Shown here: positions 10,315 to 20,424 of the stretch, piece by piece | How the letters are laid out: each line of letters begins with the position of its first letter | Position numbering within the stretch: the first letter of the stretch is position 1 | Source of the DNA: Eggerthella sinensis | GTDB taxonomy: Bacteria > Actinomycetota > Coriobacteriia > Coriobacteriales > Eggerthellaceae | Reading direction: 5' to 3' | Assembly (NCBI RefSeq): GCF_003339815.1 | Contig: NZ_PPTT01000025.1 | Span: forward strand, 1 to 64,000 | Length of the DNA: 64,000 nucleotides | Notes under the pieces: model-generated | Told to the model about the DNA's origin: nothing | Seen by the model: the letters and a program-made list of their open reading frames with translations, nothing else | Databases searched by the model: none | Program-made: the position numbers and the translations under genes

Positions 10315-11028
10315 ATGGGTCAGAAAGTAAGCCCCACCGGGTTCCGTCTCGGCATCACCGAGGAATGGCGCAGCCGCTGGTACGCCGACAAGGACTACGC
10401 CAAGAACCTGGCAAACGACTTGGCCATCAGGAAGTTTTTGGACAAGCAGCTCGCCCGTGCCGCCGTCTCCAAGATCGAGATCGAGCGCGCTGGCGACAAG
10501 ATCAAGATCATCGTGACCACGGCCCGTCCGGGCGTGGTGATCGGCAAGAAGGGCGCTGAGATCGATTCTCTGCGCAAGAAGCTCGAGAAGGTTGCCAACG
10601 GCCCCGTGTCCATCGAGGTCGTCGAGGTCAAGCGCCCCGAACTCGACGCTGCGCTCATCGCGCAGTCCGTGGCCGAGCAGCTCGAAGGCCGCGTTGCCTT
10701 CCGTCGCGCCATGCGCAAGGCCGTCCAGTCCGCCCGCAAGAGCGGTGCCAAGGGCATTCGTATCCAGTGCTCCGGTCGTCTCGGCGGTGCCGAGATGAGC
10801 CGCCGCGAGTGGTATCGCGAGGGTCGCGTGCCGCTGCACACGCTGCGTGCGAAGATCGATTACGGATTCGCCACGGCTGCCACGACGATGGGCTCCATCG
10901 GCGTGCAGGTGTGGGTGTACCACGGCGAAGTGCTCCCCGGCCAGAAGGCTCCCCAGCCGGCGCTCGAGGGTAGTTCTCGTCCGAGCCGTCCCCGTCGCAA
11001 CGATCGTAACGATAGGAGGGCAAAGTAA
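10315..11028 (+). CDS. rpsC: 30S ribosomal protein S3
   Basis: This 237-residue protein forms part of the mRNA entry channel. It shows the N-terminal [13 protein letters not shown] block, a KH domain with GVVIGKKG, and the C-terminal [11 protein letters not shown] block. The C terminus is Arg/Pro-rich. The stop codon abuts the ATG of rplP, so the two are probably translationally coupled. Confidence 0.98.
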   Translation: MGQKVSPTGFRLGITEEWRSRWYADKDYAKNLANDLAIRKFLDKQLARAAVSKIEIERAGDKIKIIVTTARPGVVIGKKGAEIDSLRKKLEKVANGPVSIEVVEVKRPELDAALIAQSVAEQLEGRVAFRRAMRKAVQSARKSGAKGIRIQCSGRLGGAEMSRREWYREGRVPLHTLRAKIDYGFATAATTMGSIGVQVWVYHGEVLPGQKAPQPALEGSSRPSRPRRNDRNDRRAK

Positions 11029-11451
11029 ATGCTCGTACCTAAGCGCGTTAAGCACCGTAAGGTGCAGCGTGGTTCCATGAAGGGTAAGGCCAAAGGCGGT
11101 ACCCGGTTGAACCACGGCGAATACGGTATCCAGGCGCTCGAAGCCGCATGGATCACCAACCGCCAGATTGAGGCAGCTCGTATCGCCATGACCCGCTACA
11201 TGAAGCGTGGCGGTAAGGTGTGGATCACGATCTTCCCGGACAAGCCCATCACGCAGAAGCCGGCTGAAACCCGCATGGGTTCCGGCAAGGGCAACCCCGA
11301 GGCGTGGGTCGCGGTCGTCAAGCCCGGCCGCATCATGTTCGAGATCGGCGGCGTCGACGAAGAAACCGCCAAAGAGGCGCTTCGTCTTGCAATCAACAAG
11401 CTGCCCATCAAGTGCAAGGTTGTTTCGAAGGAAACGGAAGGGCAGGAATAA
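11029..11451 (+). CDS. rplP: 50S ribosomal protein L16
   Basis: The 140-residue protein sits near the A-site tRNA elbow on 23S rRNA. The start [11 protein letters not shown], the central [15 protein letters not shown] and the [18 protein letters not shown] segment are characteristic. AGGAGG lies within the end of rpsC. It abuts rpmC with no gap. Confidence 0.98.
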   Translation: MLVPKRVKHRKVQRGSMKGKAKGGTRLNHGEYGIQALEAAWITNRQIEAARIAMTRYMKRGGKVWITIFPDKPITQKPAETRMGSGKGNPEAWVAVVKPGRIMFEIGGVDEETAKEALRLAINKLPIKCKVVSKETEGQE

Positions 11452-11646
11452 ATGAAAGCAGCAGAGATCCGTGAGCTGTCTGCCGACGATTTGCAGGCGA
11501 AACTCAAGGAAGCGCGCGCGGAGCTTTTCAACCTGCGCTTCCAGATGGCTACGAGCCAGCTTGACAACACCGCCCGCGTGAAGCAGGTCAAAAAGGACAT
11601 CGCGCGTATTCAGACCGAGATGCGCGCCCGCGAGCTGAGCGCATAG
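11452..11646 (+). CDS. rpmC: 50S ribosomal protein L29
   Basis: A 64-residue, mostly helical protein at the tunnel exit, where trigger factor and SRP dock via L23/L29. The segment [16 protein letters not shown] is the family hallmark. It starts directly after the rplP stop codon and is followed by rpsQ after 29 nt. Confidence 0.97.
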   Translation: MKAAEIRELSADDLQAKLKEARAELFNLRFQMATSQLDNTARVKQVKKDIARIQTEMRARELSA

Positions 11647-11675
11647 CTCGTCGGCTAGGAAGGTTGGATACACAC

Positions 11676-11936
11676 ATGAGCGAAGATCGTAATTCCCGCA
11701 AGGTCCGTCAGGGCGTCGTGGTAAGCGCCGTCAACGACAAGACCTGCGTTGTGCAAGTCAAGGAGCGCAAGCCGCATCCCGTGTACGGCAAGATGATGAC
11801 GACCACGAAGAAGTTCCACGCCCACGATGAGAACAACGAAGCCGGCATCGGCGACACCGTGCGCATCATGGAGACGCGCCCGCTGTCGAAGATGAAGCGC
11901 TGGCGCTTGGTTGAGATCATCGAGAAGGCCAAGTAG
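11676..11936 (+). CDS. rpsQ: 30S ribosomal protein S17
   Basis: The 86-residue OB-fold protein is a primary 16S rRNA binder. It contains [11 protein letters not shown], the HPVYGKMM segment and a [11 protein letters not shown] end typical of S17. I prefer the ATG at 11676, which lies 12 nt after AGGAAGG; a TTG at 11664 directly abuts the same site and would add four residues. Confidence 0.96.
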   Translation: MSEDRNSRKVRQGVVVSAVNDKTCVVQVKERKPHPVYGKMMTTTKKFHAHDENNEAGIGDTVRIMETRPLSKMKRWRLVEIIEKAK

Positions 11937-11987
11937 TCCATCGCGTTTACGCGACCGGATTACCGAGATGAAAGTTAGGTTGAAGCA

Positions 11988-12356
11988 ATGATTCAGATGC
12001 AAACCATGCTCGCAGTGGCCGATAACTCCGGCGCTCGCAAGGTGCAGTGCATCAAGGTCCTGGGCGGCTCCAAGCGCCGTTACGCAGGCCTGGGCGATGT
12101 CATCATCTGCAGCGTTAAAGAAGCCGCGCCGAACACCAACGTGAAAAAGGGCGACGTCGTCCGCTGCGTGGTTGTGCGCGTGAAGAAGGAAGTTCGTCGT
12201 GCTGACGGCAGCTACATCAAGTTCGATCAGAACGCTGCCGTTCTGATCGACACGAACGGCGCGCCGCGCGGCACGCGCATCTTCGGGCCCGTCGCCCGCG
12301 AGCTGCGCGACAAGAAGTACATGAAGATCGTGTCCCTGGCACCGGAAACGCTCTAA
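11988..12356 (+). CDS. rplN: 50S ribosomal protein L14
   Basis: At 122 residues it is the standard length for this highly conserved protein, which contacts 16S rRNA in an intersubunit bridge. The start [18 protein letters not shown] and the [16 protein letters not shown] end are diagnostic. It is separated from rpsQ by 51 nt, and its stop overlaps the strong RBS of rplX. Confidence 0.98.
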   Translation: MIQMQTMLAVADNSGARKVQCIKVLGGSKRRYAGLGDVIICSVKEAAPNTNVKKGDVVRCVVVRVKKEVRRADGSYIKFDQNAAVLIDTNGAPRGTRIFGPVARELRDKKYMKIVSLAPETL

Positions 12357-12371
12357 GGAGGTGTGCGCATA

Positions 12372-12692
12372 ATGAATAGCATGAACATCAAAAAGGGCGA
12401 TAAGGTGAAGGTCCTTTCCGGCAAGGACAAGGGCAAAGAGGCCACGGTCCTGCGCGCGCTCCCGCAGAAGCAGCGGGTCGTGGTGGAGAAGGTCAACGTC
12501 GTCAAGAAGGCCCTCCGTCCGACGCAGCAGAACCCGCAGGGCGGCATCTCCTCGGTGGAAGCTCCTCTCCATGTCTCGAACGTCATGGTGATCTGCCCGA
12601 GCTGCAAGCAGCCCACGCGCGTGAGCAGCAGGCGTGACGAGAACGGCAAGAAGATCCGCGTCTGCAAGAAGTGCGGCAAGGATATCGACTAA
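12372..12692 (+). CDS. rplX: 50S ribosomal protein L24 with C-terminal zinc ribbon
   Basis: The 106-residue protein initiates large-subunit assembly. It has the KOW motif ([17 protein letters not shown]) and [16 protein letters not shown]. The C terminus has two CxxC pairs (CPSCKQ and CKKCGK), a zinc-ribbon form found in some bacteria. I chose the ATG at 12372 because AAGGAGGTG ends about 8 nt before it; an in-frame GTG at 12363 lies within that RBS. Confidence 0.96.
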   Translation: MNSMNIKKGDKVKVLSGKDKGKEATVLRALPQKQRVVVEKVNVVKKALRPTQQNPQGGISSVEAPLHVSNVMVICPSCKQPTRVSSRRDENGKKIRVCKKCGKDID

Positions 12693-12701
12693 ATTGAAGG
12701 C

Positions 12702-12791
12702 GGCGCGGCGCTTCGGAGCCGCGCCTCTTTGAGCAATGACCCCCGCTGCTCGACGTGAGCGGTTGGGGACGCAGGGTCGGAAATCCTGCGT
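12702..12791 (+). promoter_or_regulatory. Two hairpins between rplX and rplE
   Basis: The 126-nt gap holds two stem-loops. The first (12702-12725) has an 8-bp GC stem GGCGCGGC/GCCGCGCC around a C(UUCG)G tetraloop and is followed by TCTTT. The second (12769-12791) has a 7-bp stem ACGCAGG/CCTGCGT followed by TTAATT. They may act as processing sites, attenuators or a binding site for a ribosomal protein. The function is inferred. Confidence 0.55.
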
Positions 12792-12818
12792 TTAATTCAT
12801 CGAAAGGATTAAGAACAC

Positions 12819-13370
12819 ATGACTGCTCCTCGCTTGAAGGAAAAGTACAACAACGAGATCGTGGCGAAGCTCGAGAAGGACCTCGCCCTCGATAACGTGA
12901 ACAAGGTTCCGCGTCTCGAGAAGATCGTCGTGAACATGGGCGTGGGCGCCGCTGCGGCCGACCATAAGCTGCTCGACGCCGCCATGGGCGACCTGCGCAT
13001 CATCACGGGTCAGCAGCCCTGCGTCACGCGTGCCAAGAAGTCCATCGCCGGTTTCCACCTGCGCGAGGGTCAGCCTATCGGCTGCAAGGTCACGCTGCGC
13101 GGCGAGCGTATGTGGGAGTTCCTCGACCGCCTGCTGGCCACGGCTCTGCCTCGCGTCCGTGACTTCCGCGGCATCTCGCCGACCAGCTTCGACGGCCGTG
13201 GCAACTACACGCTGGGCGTCACCGAGCAGCTCATCTTCTCGGAGATCGACTACGACAAGATCGATCGCACGCGCGGCATGGACATCACGTTCGTGACGTC
13301 GGCTCAGAACAACGACGACGCCTTCGCGCTGCTCGACGCGCTGGGCTTCCCGTTCAAGGACAAGGAATAA
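12819..13370 (+). CDS. rplE: 50S ribosomal protein L5
   Basis: The 183-residue protein binds 5S rRNA and the P-site tRNA. It contains [11 protein letters not shown], the [17 protein letters not shown] block and the [20 protein letters not shown] segment. GAAAGGA lies before the ATG. It is preceded by a hairpin-rich 126-nt gap, unlike the tight spacing of the genes upstream. Confidence 0.98.
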   Translation: MTAPRLKEKYNNEIVAKLEKDLALDNVNKVPRLEKIVVNMGVGAAAADHKLLDAAMGDLRIITGQQPCVTRAKKSIAGFHLREGQPIGCKVTLRGERMWEFLDRLLATALPRVRDFRGISPTSFDGRGNYTLGVTEQLIFSEIDYDKIDRTRGMDITFVTSAQNNDDAFALLDALGFPFKDKE

Positions 13371-13481
13371 CAGCCGCGAAACCCCACCCAAGGCTGCGAT
13401 TGCCCGCCGCCTGCGCTACAATGTGCACTCGAGCCCGTTCGGATGATCGGACGGGCTGGGATATAAGAAAGAAGGATTTGC

Positions 13482-13667
13482 ATGGCTAAGAAATCGATGG
13501 TCGCCAAGGCCAAGCGCGAGCCGAAGTTCTCGACGCGTCAGCACAACCGCTGCACGCGCTGCGGACGTCCCCGCGCCTACTACCGCAAGTTCGGCCTGTG
13601 CCGTATCTGCTTGCGCGAGTTGGCCAACAAAGGCGAACTGCCCGGCGTGACCAAGTCTTCGTGGTAA
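13482..13667 (+). CDS. rpsN: 30S ribosomal protein S14, zinc-binding type
   Basis: The 61-residue short form has CTRCG and CRICLRE, two CxxC pairs that bind zinc (type Z), as is usual in Actinobacteria. AGAAGGA precedes the ATG. The 111-nt gap upstream holds a 7-bp hairpin at 13432-13457 (AGCCCGT/ACGGGCT). Confidence 0.97.
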   Translation: MAKKSMVAKAKREPKFSTRQHNRCTRCGRPRAYYRKFGLCRICLRELANKGELPGVTKSSW

Positions 13668-13773
13668 ACGATACGACTAGTACGCTCGGGTGTGCCACGG
13701 TTCAGGCGGAGGCGTTATGGGCGCCGACGAACCGAACCGACCGGCTCATCACGGACCAAAGGAGAAAATCACT

Positions 13774-14172
13774 ATGACCATGACCGACCCCATTGCAGAT
13801 ATGCTTACGCGCGTGCGTAACGCTAACTCTGCCGGCAAGCAGACGGTTTCCATGCCGTCGAGCAAGAAACTTGTCGAGATCGCCCGCATCATGCAGGAAG
13901 AGGGCTACGTCCAGGGCTACGACGTCGTTGAGGGCGAGCCGCGCGCTACGCTCGAGATCACGTTGAAGTACGGCGACAAGAAGGCCAAGACCATCCGCGG
14001 CATCAAGCGTATCTCGAAGCCCGGTCTGCGCATCTACGCCGGCAAGGACGAGCTGCCCCGCGTGCTCGGCGGCCTCGGCACGGCAATCATTTCGACGAGC
14101 AACGGTGTTATGACCGACCGCGACGCCCGTAAAAAGGGCATCGGCGGCGAAGTCATCGCCTATATCTGGTAG
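13774..14172 (+). CDS. rpsH: 30S ribosomal protein S8
   Basis: The 132-residue protein is a primary 16S rRNA binder and, in Escherichia coli, the autoregulator of the spc operon through a site near rplE. The start [17 protein letters not shown] and the [21 protein letters not shown] segment are diagnostic. The ATG at 13774 follows AAAGGAG; earlier in-frame starts extend into the gap. Confidence 0.98.
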   Translation: MTMTDPIADMLTRVRNANSAGKQTVSMPSSKKLVEIARIMQEEGYVQGYDVVEGEPRATLEITLKYGDKKAKTIRGIKRISKPGLRIYAGKDELPRVLGGLGTAIISTSNGVMTDRDARKKGIGGEVIAYIW

Positions 14173-14188
14173 GAAAGGGAGGTTTGAC

Positions 14189-14731
14189 ATGTCTCGTATC
14201 GGCAAGCAGCCCATCACCGTTCCCGCCGGCGTCGATGTGACCATCGACGGCAACACCGTAACGGCTAAGGGCCCCAAGGGCGAGCTCACCCGCAGCTTCC
14301 CCGCAATCATGACCATCAAGCGCGAAGGCGAGGACATCCTCGTCGAGCGTCCGGACGACTCGCGCGAAGCGAAGGCCTTCCACGGCCTCGTGCGCACCCT
14401 CATCGCCAACATGGTGGAGGGCGTGTCCAACGGCTTCTCCAAGAAGCTCCAGCTCGTTGGCGTCGGCTACCGTGCCGCGCTCAAGGGCAAGGATCTGGAG
14501 TTGCAGCTCGGCTTCTCGCACCCGGTTTCCATTGAAGCCCCCGAGAACATCACGTTCGAAGTCCCGAGCCAGACCGAGATCATCGTGTCGGGCCCGAGCA
14601 AGGAGCAGGTTGGCCAGGTGGCTGCCAACATCCGCAAGTGGCGCAAGCCCGAGCCGTACAAGGGCAAGGGTATTCGCTACGAGGGCGAGCTGGTCCGCCG
14701 TAAGCTCGGCAAGGCCGCTAAGGGCGACTAA
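14189..14731 (+). CDS. rplF: 50S ribosomal protein L6
   Basis: The 180-residue protein binds helix 97 near the sarcin-ricin loop. The start MSRIGKQPI, the LVGVGYRAA block and the C-terminal [15 protein letters not shown] signature identify it. It follows rpsH by 16 nt with AAGGGAGG as RBS. Confidence 0.98.
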   Translation: MSRIGKQPITVPAGVDVTIDGNTVTAKGPKGELTRSFPAIMTIKREGEDILVERPDDSREAKAFHGLVRTLIANMVEGVSNGFSKKLQLVGVGYRAALKGKDLELQLGFSHPVSIEAPENITFEVPSQTEIIVSGPSKEQVGQVAANIRKWRKPEPYKGKGIRYEGELVRRKLGKAAKGD

Positions 14732-14767
14732 GCGTAGCCGCGAACGATTGAGATCGAAGGGATTATC

Positions 14768-15136
14768 ATGAACAAGCTTCAGAAAAAGCAGGCTGCGCTG
14801 GCTCGTCGCCATCGTCGCGTTCGCGGAAAGATCGCCGGTACGGCGGCCCGTCCCCGCGTGTGCGTCACGCGCAGCAATAGCAACCTGTACGTGCAGGTGA
14901 TCGACGACGTCGCCGGTAAGACGATCTGCGGCGTCTCCACGCTCGGGCCGGACTTCAAGGCTACGGGCAAGAGCGGCGCGACCGTCGAGGGCGCTGCCGC
15001 GCTCGGCGAGATCGTGGGCAAGAAGGCGCAGGAATCCGGTGTCACGGAAGTCGTGTTCGACCGTGGCGGCAACCTGTATCACGGGCGCATCAAGGCCTTG
15101 GCCGATGCTGCTCGCGAAGCAGGCTTGAAATTCTAG
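14768..15136 (+). CDS. rplR: 50S ribosomal protein L18
   Basis: The 122-residue protein binds 5S rRNA with L5. The basic N terminus [18 protein letters not shown], the [12 protein letters not shown] segment and the end [23 protein letters not shown] fit the family. RBS GAAGGGA precedes the ATG. Confidence 0.97.
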   Translation: MNKLQKKQAALARRHRRVRGKIAGTAARPRVCVTRSNSNLYVQVIDDVAGKTICGVSTLGPDFKATGKSGATVEGAAALGEIVGKKAQESGVTEVVFDRGGNLYHGRIKALADAAREAGLKF

Positions 15137-15151
15137 AAGGGGTTAAGGTCT

Positions 15152-15685
15152 ATGGCTCGTAACAACAGACAAGACAACGCCGCGGTCCCCGAGCTTCAGG
15201 AGCGCGTCGTCTACATCAACCGCGTGTCGAAGGTCGTCAAGGGCGGCCGCCGCTTCGCGCTCACCGCGCTCGTGGTGGTCGGCGACGGCAACGGCCGCGT
15301 CGGCGTGGGCATGGGCAAGTCCCAGGAAGTGCCCATCGCCATCAAGAAGGGCGTCGAGGACGCGAAGAAGAACATGTTCAGCGTGCCGCTGACGGAGGAG
15401 AAGACCCTCCCGCATGAGATCATCGGCGAGTACGGCGCTGGTCGCGTGCTCATCAAGCCGGCTACGCCCGGTACCGGCGTTATCGCCGGCGGTGCGGCTC
15501 GTGCCGTCATGGAGCTGGCCGGCGTGACCGACTGCTTCGCCAAGTCGCTCGGCACCGACAACGTCATGAACGTGGTCAAGGCCACCGCTGAGGGCCTCAA
15601 GAACATGGAGAGCCCCGAGCAGGTCTCGCAGCGCCGCGGCATGCCGGTCGCTCAGATCTATGGCTGGAAGGAGAAGAAGAACTAA
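15152..15685 (+). CDS. rpsE: 30S ribosomal protein S5
   Basis: The 177-residue protein contributes to decoding fidelity. It has the double-stranded RNA-binding-like N-terminal domain ([18 protein letters not shown]), [11 protein letters not shown] and the [18 protein letters not shown] block. Its TAA overlaps the ATG of rpmD by one base, indicating coupling. Confidence 0.98.
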   Translation: MARNNRQDNAAVPELQERVVYINRVSKVVKGGRRFALTALVVVGDGNGRVGVGMGKSQEVPIAIKKGVEDAKKNMFSVPLTEEKTLPHEIIGEYGAGRVLIKPATPGTGVIAGGAARAVMELAGVTDCFAKSLGTDNVMNVVKATAEGLKNMESPEQVSQRRGMPVAQIYGWKEKKN

Positions 15686-15876
15686 TGGCTGACGCAAAGA
15701 AGACCCTGCGCATCACCCAGGTGAAGAGCTCCATCGGCTATAAAGAGGATCAGGCTAAGACGCTGCGCGCTCTCGGCCTCGGCAAGATCAACCGCACCGT
15801 GGACCAGGTGGACAACGAGTCCGTCCGCGGCATGATCTTCAAGATCAAGCACCTCGTCAAGGTTGAGGAAATCTAA
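15685..15876 (+). CDS. rpmD: 50S ribosomal protein L30
   Basis: The 63-residue protein shows [19 protein letters not shown] and the [14 protein letters not shown] segment of L30. It overlaps the rpsE stop by one base. The next gene starts after a 139-nt gap. Confidence 0.96.
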   Translation: MADAKKTLRITQVKSSIGYKEDQAKTLRALGLGKINRTVDQVDNESVRGMIFKIKHLVKVEEI

Positions 15877-15910
15877 ACCTTGCACCATAGCAGGTAAGAT
15901 ATAATGATCA

Positions 15911-15937
15911 ATCGGCGTGCCGGAGCGGCACGCCGAT
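15911..15937 (+). promoter_or_regulatory. Hairpin between rpmD and rplO
   Basis: A perfect 11-bp stem (ATCGGCGTGCC / GGCACGCCGAT) with a 5-nt loop lies in the 139-nt rpmD-rplO gap. A TATAAT-like string lies just upstream (15900-15905), but its only TTGCAC partner is 14 bp away, too close for a standard promoter. Attenuation or RNA processing is possible. Confidence 0.5.
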
Positions 15938-16015
15938 GGTCGATTTACGGAAGTTTGCTGGCGGCGAGCTGCCAGCGCCGGGCGAGGCCCGGACAGCGAA
16001 AGAAGGAGAAACAAC

Positions 16016-16465
16016 ATGGAACTCAAGGATCTCAAGCCGGCTGAAGGTTCGCGCAAGCCCCGCAAGCGCGTTGGTCGCGGTAACGGCTCCGGCACGGGCA
16101 AGACCGCCGGTCGCGGCATGAACGGCCAGAAGTCGCGCGCTGGTGGCGGCAAGGGCGCCGGTTTCGAGGGTGGCCAGACGCCGCTCGCGCGTCGCCTGCC
16201 GAAGCTCCCGGGCTTCAAGAACATCAACCACGTGGAGTACCTGCCCGTCAACGTGAAGCGTCTCGAGGAGACCTTCGAGGCTGGCGACGTGGTGAATGGC
16301 GAGAGCCTGAAGGCCAAGGGCATCATCAAGCACGAAGATGCGCTTGTGAAGGTGCTCGGCGACGGCGAGATCACCAAGGCCCTCACGGTCAAGGTCGATA
16401 AGGTGTCTGCTTCGGCCAAAGCGAAAATCGAAGCAGCTGGAGGAAAGGTCGAAGAGCCTTGCTAA
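16016..16465 (+). CDS. rplO: 50S ribosomal protein L15
   Basis: The 149-residue protein has the glycine-rich basic N terminus ([35 protein letters not shown]) and the LPKLPGFKN block. The ATG at 16016 follows AGAAGGAG; longer in-frame starts begin in the hairpin region. Its end overlaps the secY start by 7 nt. Confidence 0.97.
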   Translation: MELKDLKPAEGSRKPRKRVGRGNGSGTGKTAGRGMNGQKSRAGGGKGAGFEGGQTPLARRLPKLPGFKNINHVEYLPVNVKRLEETFEAGDVVNGESLKAKGIIKHEDALVKVLGDGEITKALTVKVDKVSASAKAKIEAAGGKVEEPC

Positions 16466-17739
16466 GCTCGATCATCGATGCATTCAAGGTACCGGAGCTG
16501 CGCAAGAAAATCTTGTTCACTTTGGCCATCCTCGCGCTGTATCGTTTCGGCGCGTATGTGCCGGTTCCTGGTATCCCGTTTAAGGAGTTCGCGGAGTCCT
16601 TCGCGGGCTCCGGCGTGTCCATGACCATGCTCGACCTGTTCACCGGCGGTGCGCTGTCGCACTTCTCGGTGTTCTCGCTGGGCATCATGCCCTACATCAC
16701 GGCTTCCATCATCATGCAGCTGATGCAGGGCGTTATTCCCGCCATCGGCCGCTGGGCCAAAGAGGGCGAGACGGGTCGTCGCAAAATCACGCAGATCACG
16801 CGTTACCTGACGCTGGGCCTCGGCTTGATCAACGCGGTGGGCTACCTGCTGCTGTTCAAGTCCCCGCAGTACGGCGTGGTGTTCTCCACGGCCGTGCCGG
16901 AGGTCCTCACCGACATCCTCGTCGTGTTCACCCTCGTCGCGGGCACCGCGTTCATCATGTGGATGGGCGAGCTCATCACGCAGCGCGGTATCGGCAACGG
17001 CATGTCGCTCATCATCTTCGTGAGCATCGTGTCCCGCGTGCCGAGCGCCATCTTCTCGTCGATGAACCTGACGGCCGACACGGGCATGGGCATTGCCATC
17101 ACCATCCTCACGCTCATCGTGGTGCTTGCCTGCATCCCGGCCATCATCTTCGTGGAGCGTGCGCAGCGCCGCATCCCGGTGAACTACGCCAAGCGCGTGC
17201 AGGGTCGCAAAATGATGGGCGGGCAGTCCACCTACATTCCCCTCAAGGTGAATGCGGCGGGCGTTATCCCCATCATCTTCGCGAGCTGCCTGATCTACTT
17301 CCCGGCGCAGCTGGCGGCACTGTTCAACGTGGAATGGCTCACGGCTGTGGCCGACGCCATCTCCACCGGCTGGGTCAACTGGATCCTCACGGTGCTGCTC
17401 ATCGTGTTCTTCGCGTACTTCTACACCTCCATGGTGTTCAACCCGGAGGAGACGGCCGACAACCTGCGCAAGCAGGGCGGCTTCATCCCCGGCGTGCGCC
17501 CGGGCACGGCGACGGTGACGTACATCAAGAACGTGCTGCATCGCGTCACGCTGCCGGGCGGCATCTTCATCGCCGCTATCGCAGTCGTGCCGACCATCAT
17601 CTTCTACTTCACCGGCAACACGCTCATTCAGGCGTTCGGCGGCACCTCGATCCTTATCATGATCGGCGTGGCCCTCGACACCATGAACAAGGTGGAAAGC
17701 CAGTTGAAGATGCACAACTACGATGGGTTCTTCAAGTAG
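16459..17739 (+). CDS. secY: Preprotein translocase subunit SecY
   Basis: The 426-residue protein forms the ten-helix channel of the Sec translocon. [13 protein letters not shown] in the first segment, the [14 protein letters not shown] plug-side motif, [10 protein letters not shown], and the C-terminal PGGIFIA and [16 protein letters not shown] blocks are typical. The best start is TTG at 16459, overlapping rplO. An RBS-like GGAGGAAAGG lies within rplO. A strong terminator follows, so adk, map and infA do not continue this operon as they often do. Confidence 0.97.
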   Translation: MLSSIIDAFKVPELRKKILFTLAILALYRFGAYVPVPGIPFKEFAESFAGSGVSMTMLDLFTGGALSHFSVFSLGIMPYITASIIMQLMQGVIPAIGRWAKEGETGRRKITQITRYLTLGLGLINAVGYLLLFKSPQYGVVFSTAVPEVLTDILVVFTLVAGTAFIMWMGELITQRGIGNGMSLIIFVSIVSRVPSAIFSSMNLTADTGMGIAITILTLIVVLACIPAIIFVERAQRRIPVNYAKRVQGRKMMGGQSTYIPLKVNAAGVIPIIFASCLIYFPAQLAALFNVEWLTAVADAISTGWVNWILTVLLIVFFAYFYTSMVFNPEETADNLRKQGGFIPGVRPGTATVTYIKNVLHRVTLPGGIFIAAIAVVPTIIFYFTGNTLIQAFGGTSILIMIGVALDTMNKVESQLKMHNYDGFFK

Positions 17740-17756
17740 GAGCCAATCGCAGCATC

Positions 17757-17787
17757 AAGAAAGGGGCCCGCGGGCCCCTTTCTTTTT
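17757..17787 (+). terminator. Rho-independent terminator after secY
   Basis: A perfect 14-bp stem (AAGAAAGGGGCCCG and its complement) without a spacer loop is followed by a T-rich stretch. It ends the rplB-secY operon. Confidence 0.93.
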
Positions 17788-17932
17788 GGCCCGGTCCTTC
17801 TGTGTGCAAGTTGTGTCTGAGTTGTTTGGGTTGCATGGCTATCGGGGTTCTGGCGGTCTTGGCGGGGGAATAGTCTTATTTTAAGAGTATTAACCTTGTT
17901 GAACGGCAAAGACCGAAGGAGCGCGACGGATC

Positions 17933-18349
17933 GTGAAGGGTTTTCTCGAACGGATGCAGTGGAAGCTTGCGGGCATGATGCAGGGCCGGCGCGGCACGGA
18001 CAGCTTCTCGAACTTCCTCATGGTGGTAGGCATCGTGCTGTTGCTGGGGTCCATCGTCCCGGGCCTCGACATGCTGTCGTGGGTGGCGCTTGTGGTGCTG
18101 GCCTACTCGCTGTTCCGCAGCTACTCGAAGAACATCACGGCGCGCGAGCGCGAGAACGCCGCCTTCGAACGTATCGTGGCGGGGCCGAAGAAGCAGCTGT
18201 CGCTCGCGCGCAAGAAGTGGGCGAACCGCAAGACGACCCGGTACTTCACGTGCAAGGGCTGCGGGCAGGTGCTATCGGTGCCGCGCGGCAAGGGCACGCT
18301 GCGCGTCGTGTGCCCGAAGTGCAAAACCGAGACGAAGCAGAAGTCGTAA
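17933..18349 (+). CDS. Small membrane protein with C-terminal zinc ribbon
   Basis: The GTG start at 17933 gives 138 residues. Two adjacent hydrophobic segments (about residues 28-60) form a membrane hairpin. The C terminus has CKGCG and, 17 residues on, CPKC, a probable zinc ribbon facing the cytoplasm. I do not recognise a named family. It is the first gene of a group placed between secY and adk and lies 11 nt before the MarR-type regulator. Confidence 0.78.
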   Translation: MKGFLERMQWKLAGMMQGRRGTDSFSNFLMVVGIVLLLGSIVPGLDMLSWVALVVLAYSLFRSYSKNITARERENAAFERIVAGPKKQLSLARKKWANRKTTRYFTCKGCGQVLSVPRGKGTLRVVCPKCKTETKQKS

Positions 18350-18360
18350 GGTCCTTCGCC

Positions 18361-18801
18361 ATGGACATCGCCGAATTCAAGCGCGACCTGTTCGCCGTGA
18401 CGTGCGACATGCAGCGCATGCTTCACGACACCATGGTGCCCGTGTGCCAGCAGCACGATCTGACGCTGCAGCAGTTCCACGTGCTGTTGGAACTCACGCG
18501 TACGCCGGGGCTCACGGCGGGCGAGGCGAGCGACCGAGCCGGCATCCTGCGTACGAACTTCTCCGCGGTGTGCCACAAGCTGGAGACGCGCGGCCTGGTG
18601 GAGCGCCGCCGCAGCGCGGTTGACAAGCGCGCCTTCGAGCTGCAGCTCACCGAGGCGGGCCGTGCCCTTCTTCTGGACGTGGATGCGGAGGTGCGCCGCC
18701 GCTACGGCAGCGCGTTCGAAAGCGAGTCGCCCGAAACGTTCGAGACGATCATCGCCGGATTTCGCGCGCTCAACGCGTTCACGGCGAAGCTGCGGGGCTG
18801 A
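18361..18801 (+). CDS. MarR-family transcriptional regulator
   Basis: The 146-residue protein is predicted to be a dimeric winged-helix DNA-binding regulator. LTLQQFHVLLEL, the recognition-helix region (AGILRTNFSAVCHKLETRGLVERR) and the wing with DKRAFELQLTEAG follow the MarR pattern (usual DxR motif in the wing). The ATG lies 11 nt after the preceding gene, and the DUF5685-like gene follows within 2 nt. It may regulate its own operon; no operator was recognised. Confidence 0.85.
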   Translation: MDIAEFKRDLFAVTCDMQRMLHDTMVPVCQQHDLTLQQFHVLLELTRTPGLTAGEASDRAGILRTNFSAVCHKLETRGLVERRRSAVDKRAFELQLTEAGRALLLDVDAEVRRRYGSAFESESPETFETIIAGFRALNAFTAKLRG

Positions 18802-18803
18802 CC

Positions 18804-19631
18804 ATGTTCGGCTATATTATTCCCAGCTTGGCGGATTTGAACGAAGCCGAACAGCTGCGGTACCACGAGGCGTACTGCGGGCTATGCCGCGCGCTCGGAG
18901 ACCGCTGCGGGCAGCGCTGCCGGCTGGCGCTCACGTACGATCTGACGTTTCTGGCGGTGCTGCTGGGCTCGCTCTACGAACCGGAAGAAACCCGCGGCGA
19001 GGGCCGCTGCGTGCCGCATCCCGTGAAAGCGCATGGGTTCGTGCGCACGAGCTGCACCGATTTCGCGGCCGACGTGACGGTGGCGCTCATGTACTACAAG
19101 GCGCTCGACGACTGGCACGACGACCGCAGCGTGCGCGGGCGCGCGTTCGCGACGGCGCTCGCCGGGCCCTACGACGCGGTGAAGGAGCGCAATCCGCGCA
19201 TCTGCGCCGCGATGGAGGCCGGCATGGCCGACATCGGAAAGCTTGAGGAGCGCGGGGAAACGGCGCCCGACGAGGCCGCGAACCGCTTCGGCGTGATCAT
19301 GGGCGAGCTGTTCGTGTACGATCCGGCCGATTTCTGGGCCGACGACCTGCGTCGGCTGGGCGCGCGCCTGGGCAAGTTCATCTACGTGATGGACGCGGCC
19401 ATGGACTACGAAGACGACGCGGCCTCGGGAAGCTATAATCCGCTCGTCGCCATGAACGCGTCTCCCGAGGCCGTGCGCGAAAGCCTTGAGCTGCTGGCGG
19501 CGAGCGTGGCCGAAGCGTTCGAAAAGCTGCCGCTCGAACGCGATCTGCACCTGCTGCGCAGCGTGGTGTACGCGGGCGTGTGGCAGCAGTACAACACCAA
19601 GGAAAACGACAAGGAGAAGCGCCGTGGTTGA
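18804..19631 (+). CDS. DUF5685-like protein of unknown function
   Basis: The 275-residue helical protein has an N-terminal [11 protein letters not shown], a Cys cluster [16 protein letters not shown] (about residues 30-45), a [10 protein letters not shown] block, and later [16 protein letters not shown]. This is the pattern of the DUF5685 family as I recall it; Cys and Asp residues suggest metal binding. Its stop overlaps the start of the J-domain gene by 8 nt, so the products may work together. Confidence 0.7.
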   Translation: MFGYIIPSLADLNEAEQLRYHEAYCGLCRALGDRCGQRCRLALTYDLTFLAVLLGSLYEPEETRGEGRCVPHPVKAHGFVRTSCTDFAADVTVALMYYKALDDWHDDRSVRGRAFATALAGPYDAVKERNPRICAAMEAGMADIGKLEERGETAPDEAANRFGVIMGELFVYDPADFWADDLRRLGARLGKFIYVMDAAMDYEDDAASGSYNPLVAMNASPEAVRESLELLAASVAEAFEKLPLERDLHLLRSVVYAGVWQQYNTKENDKEKRRG

Positions 19632-20424
19632 GAATCCCTACGACGTGCTGGGTGTGAGCCGCGATGCGTCCACCGACGAGGTGAAGAAGGCGTATCGCAA
19701 GAAGGCGCGTGAAAACCACCCCGATCTCAATCCGAACGATCCGGCTGCGGCCGAGCGGATGAACAAGGTCAACGAGGCCTACGACCGCATCATCAACCCC
19801 GAAAAGTACGCCGCGCGCGATCGCCGTGCGGGTGCGCAGCAGCCGGGTGCGAACCCCTACGGCGGCGCCGACTCCGGGTACGGCGGCGGCTATGCGGGCG
19901 GCACAGGTGCGGGCGGGGCGGGGGGCGACGGCTCGGGCTACGGCAGCGGCGGCCCCTACGGCTGGACCGGCGGCTTCGGGTTCGACTTCGACGACCTGTT
20001 CGGCTTCGGCGGCTCGGGTTCCGGCAGCCGCGCGCCCATCCATCCCGAGCCCTCCGCAACCGACAGTCCCGCGCTGCGCAGCGCCATCGACGCCATCAAC
20101 GCCGGCCGCCATCAACAGGCGGTGGACGTGCTGAACGCCGTGACGAGCGGCGGGCGCACGGCACGCTGGTACTATCTGAGCGCGCTGGCCAACGACGGCG
20201 TGGGCAACACGCTCATGGCGCTCGAGCAGATACGCCGCGCGGTGCAGATGGACCCGAACAACCCCGATTACCAGCGCGCCCAGCGACAGTTTCAACAGGC
20301 GGGGCAAACCTACCAGCAGGAAAGCCAGTCGCAGGGCTTCGGCATCAACATGATGGACCCCGGCCTCATCTGCTGCGGCATCTGGTGCTGCGGCCCCACG
20401 CTCTGCCGCTTTATCGGCTTCTAG
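19624..20424 (+). CDS. J-domain (DnaJ-like) co-chaperone with TPR-like region
   Basis: The GTG at 19624 overlaps the preceding gene and gives 266 residues. Residues 1-70 are a J domain ([16 protein letters not shown] in ENHPDLNPN) that should stimulate an Hsp70 ATPase. A Gly/Tyr-rich linker (about 75-135) follows, then two helical repeats resembling TPRs ([40 protein letters not shown]). The last 20 residues carry CC-x3-CC and another Cys in a hydrophobic tail ([14 protein letters not shown]). It lacks the DnaJ zinc domain. An Hsp70 gene follows. Confidence 0.87.
   Translation: MVENPYDVLGVSRDASTDEVKKAYRKKARENHPDLNPNDPAAAERMNKVNEAYDRIINPEKYAARDRRAGAQQPGANPYGGADSGYGGGYAGGTGAGGAGGDGSGYGSGGPYGWTGGFGFDFDDLFGFGGSGSGSRAPIHPEPSATDSPALRSAIDAINAGRHQQAVDVLNAVTSGGRTARWYYLSALANDGVGNTLMALEQIRRAVQMDPNNPDYQRAQRQFQQAGQTYQQESQSQGFGINMMDPGLICCGIWCCGPTLCRFIGF

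Noticed and set aside
15880-15905. Internal promoter TTGCAC...TATAAT before rplO
   Set aside because: The -10 is perfect but the spacing is only 14 bp, too short for a normal sigma-70 promoter.
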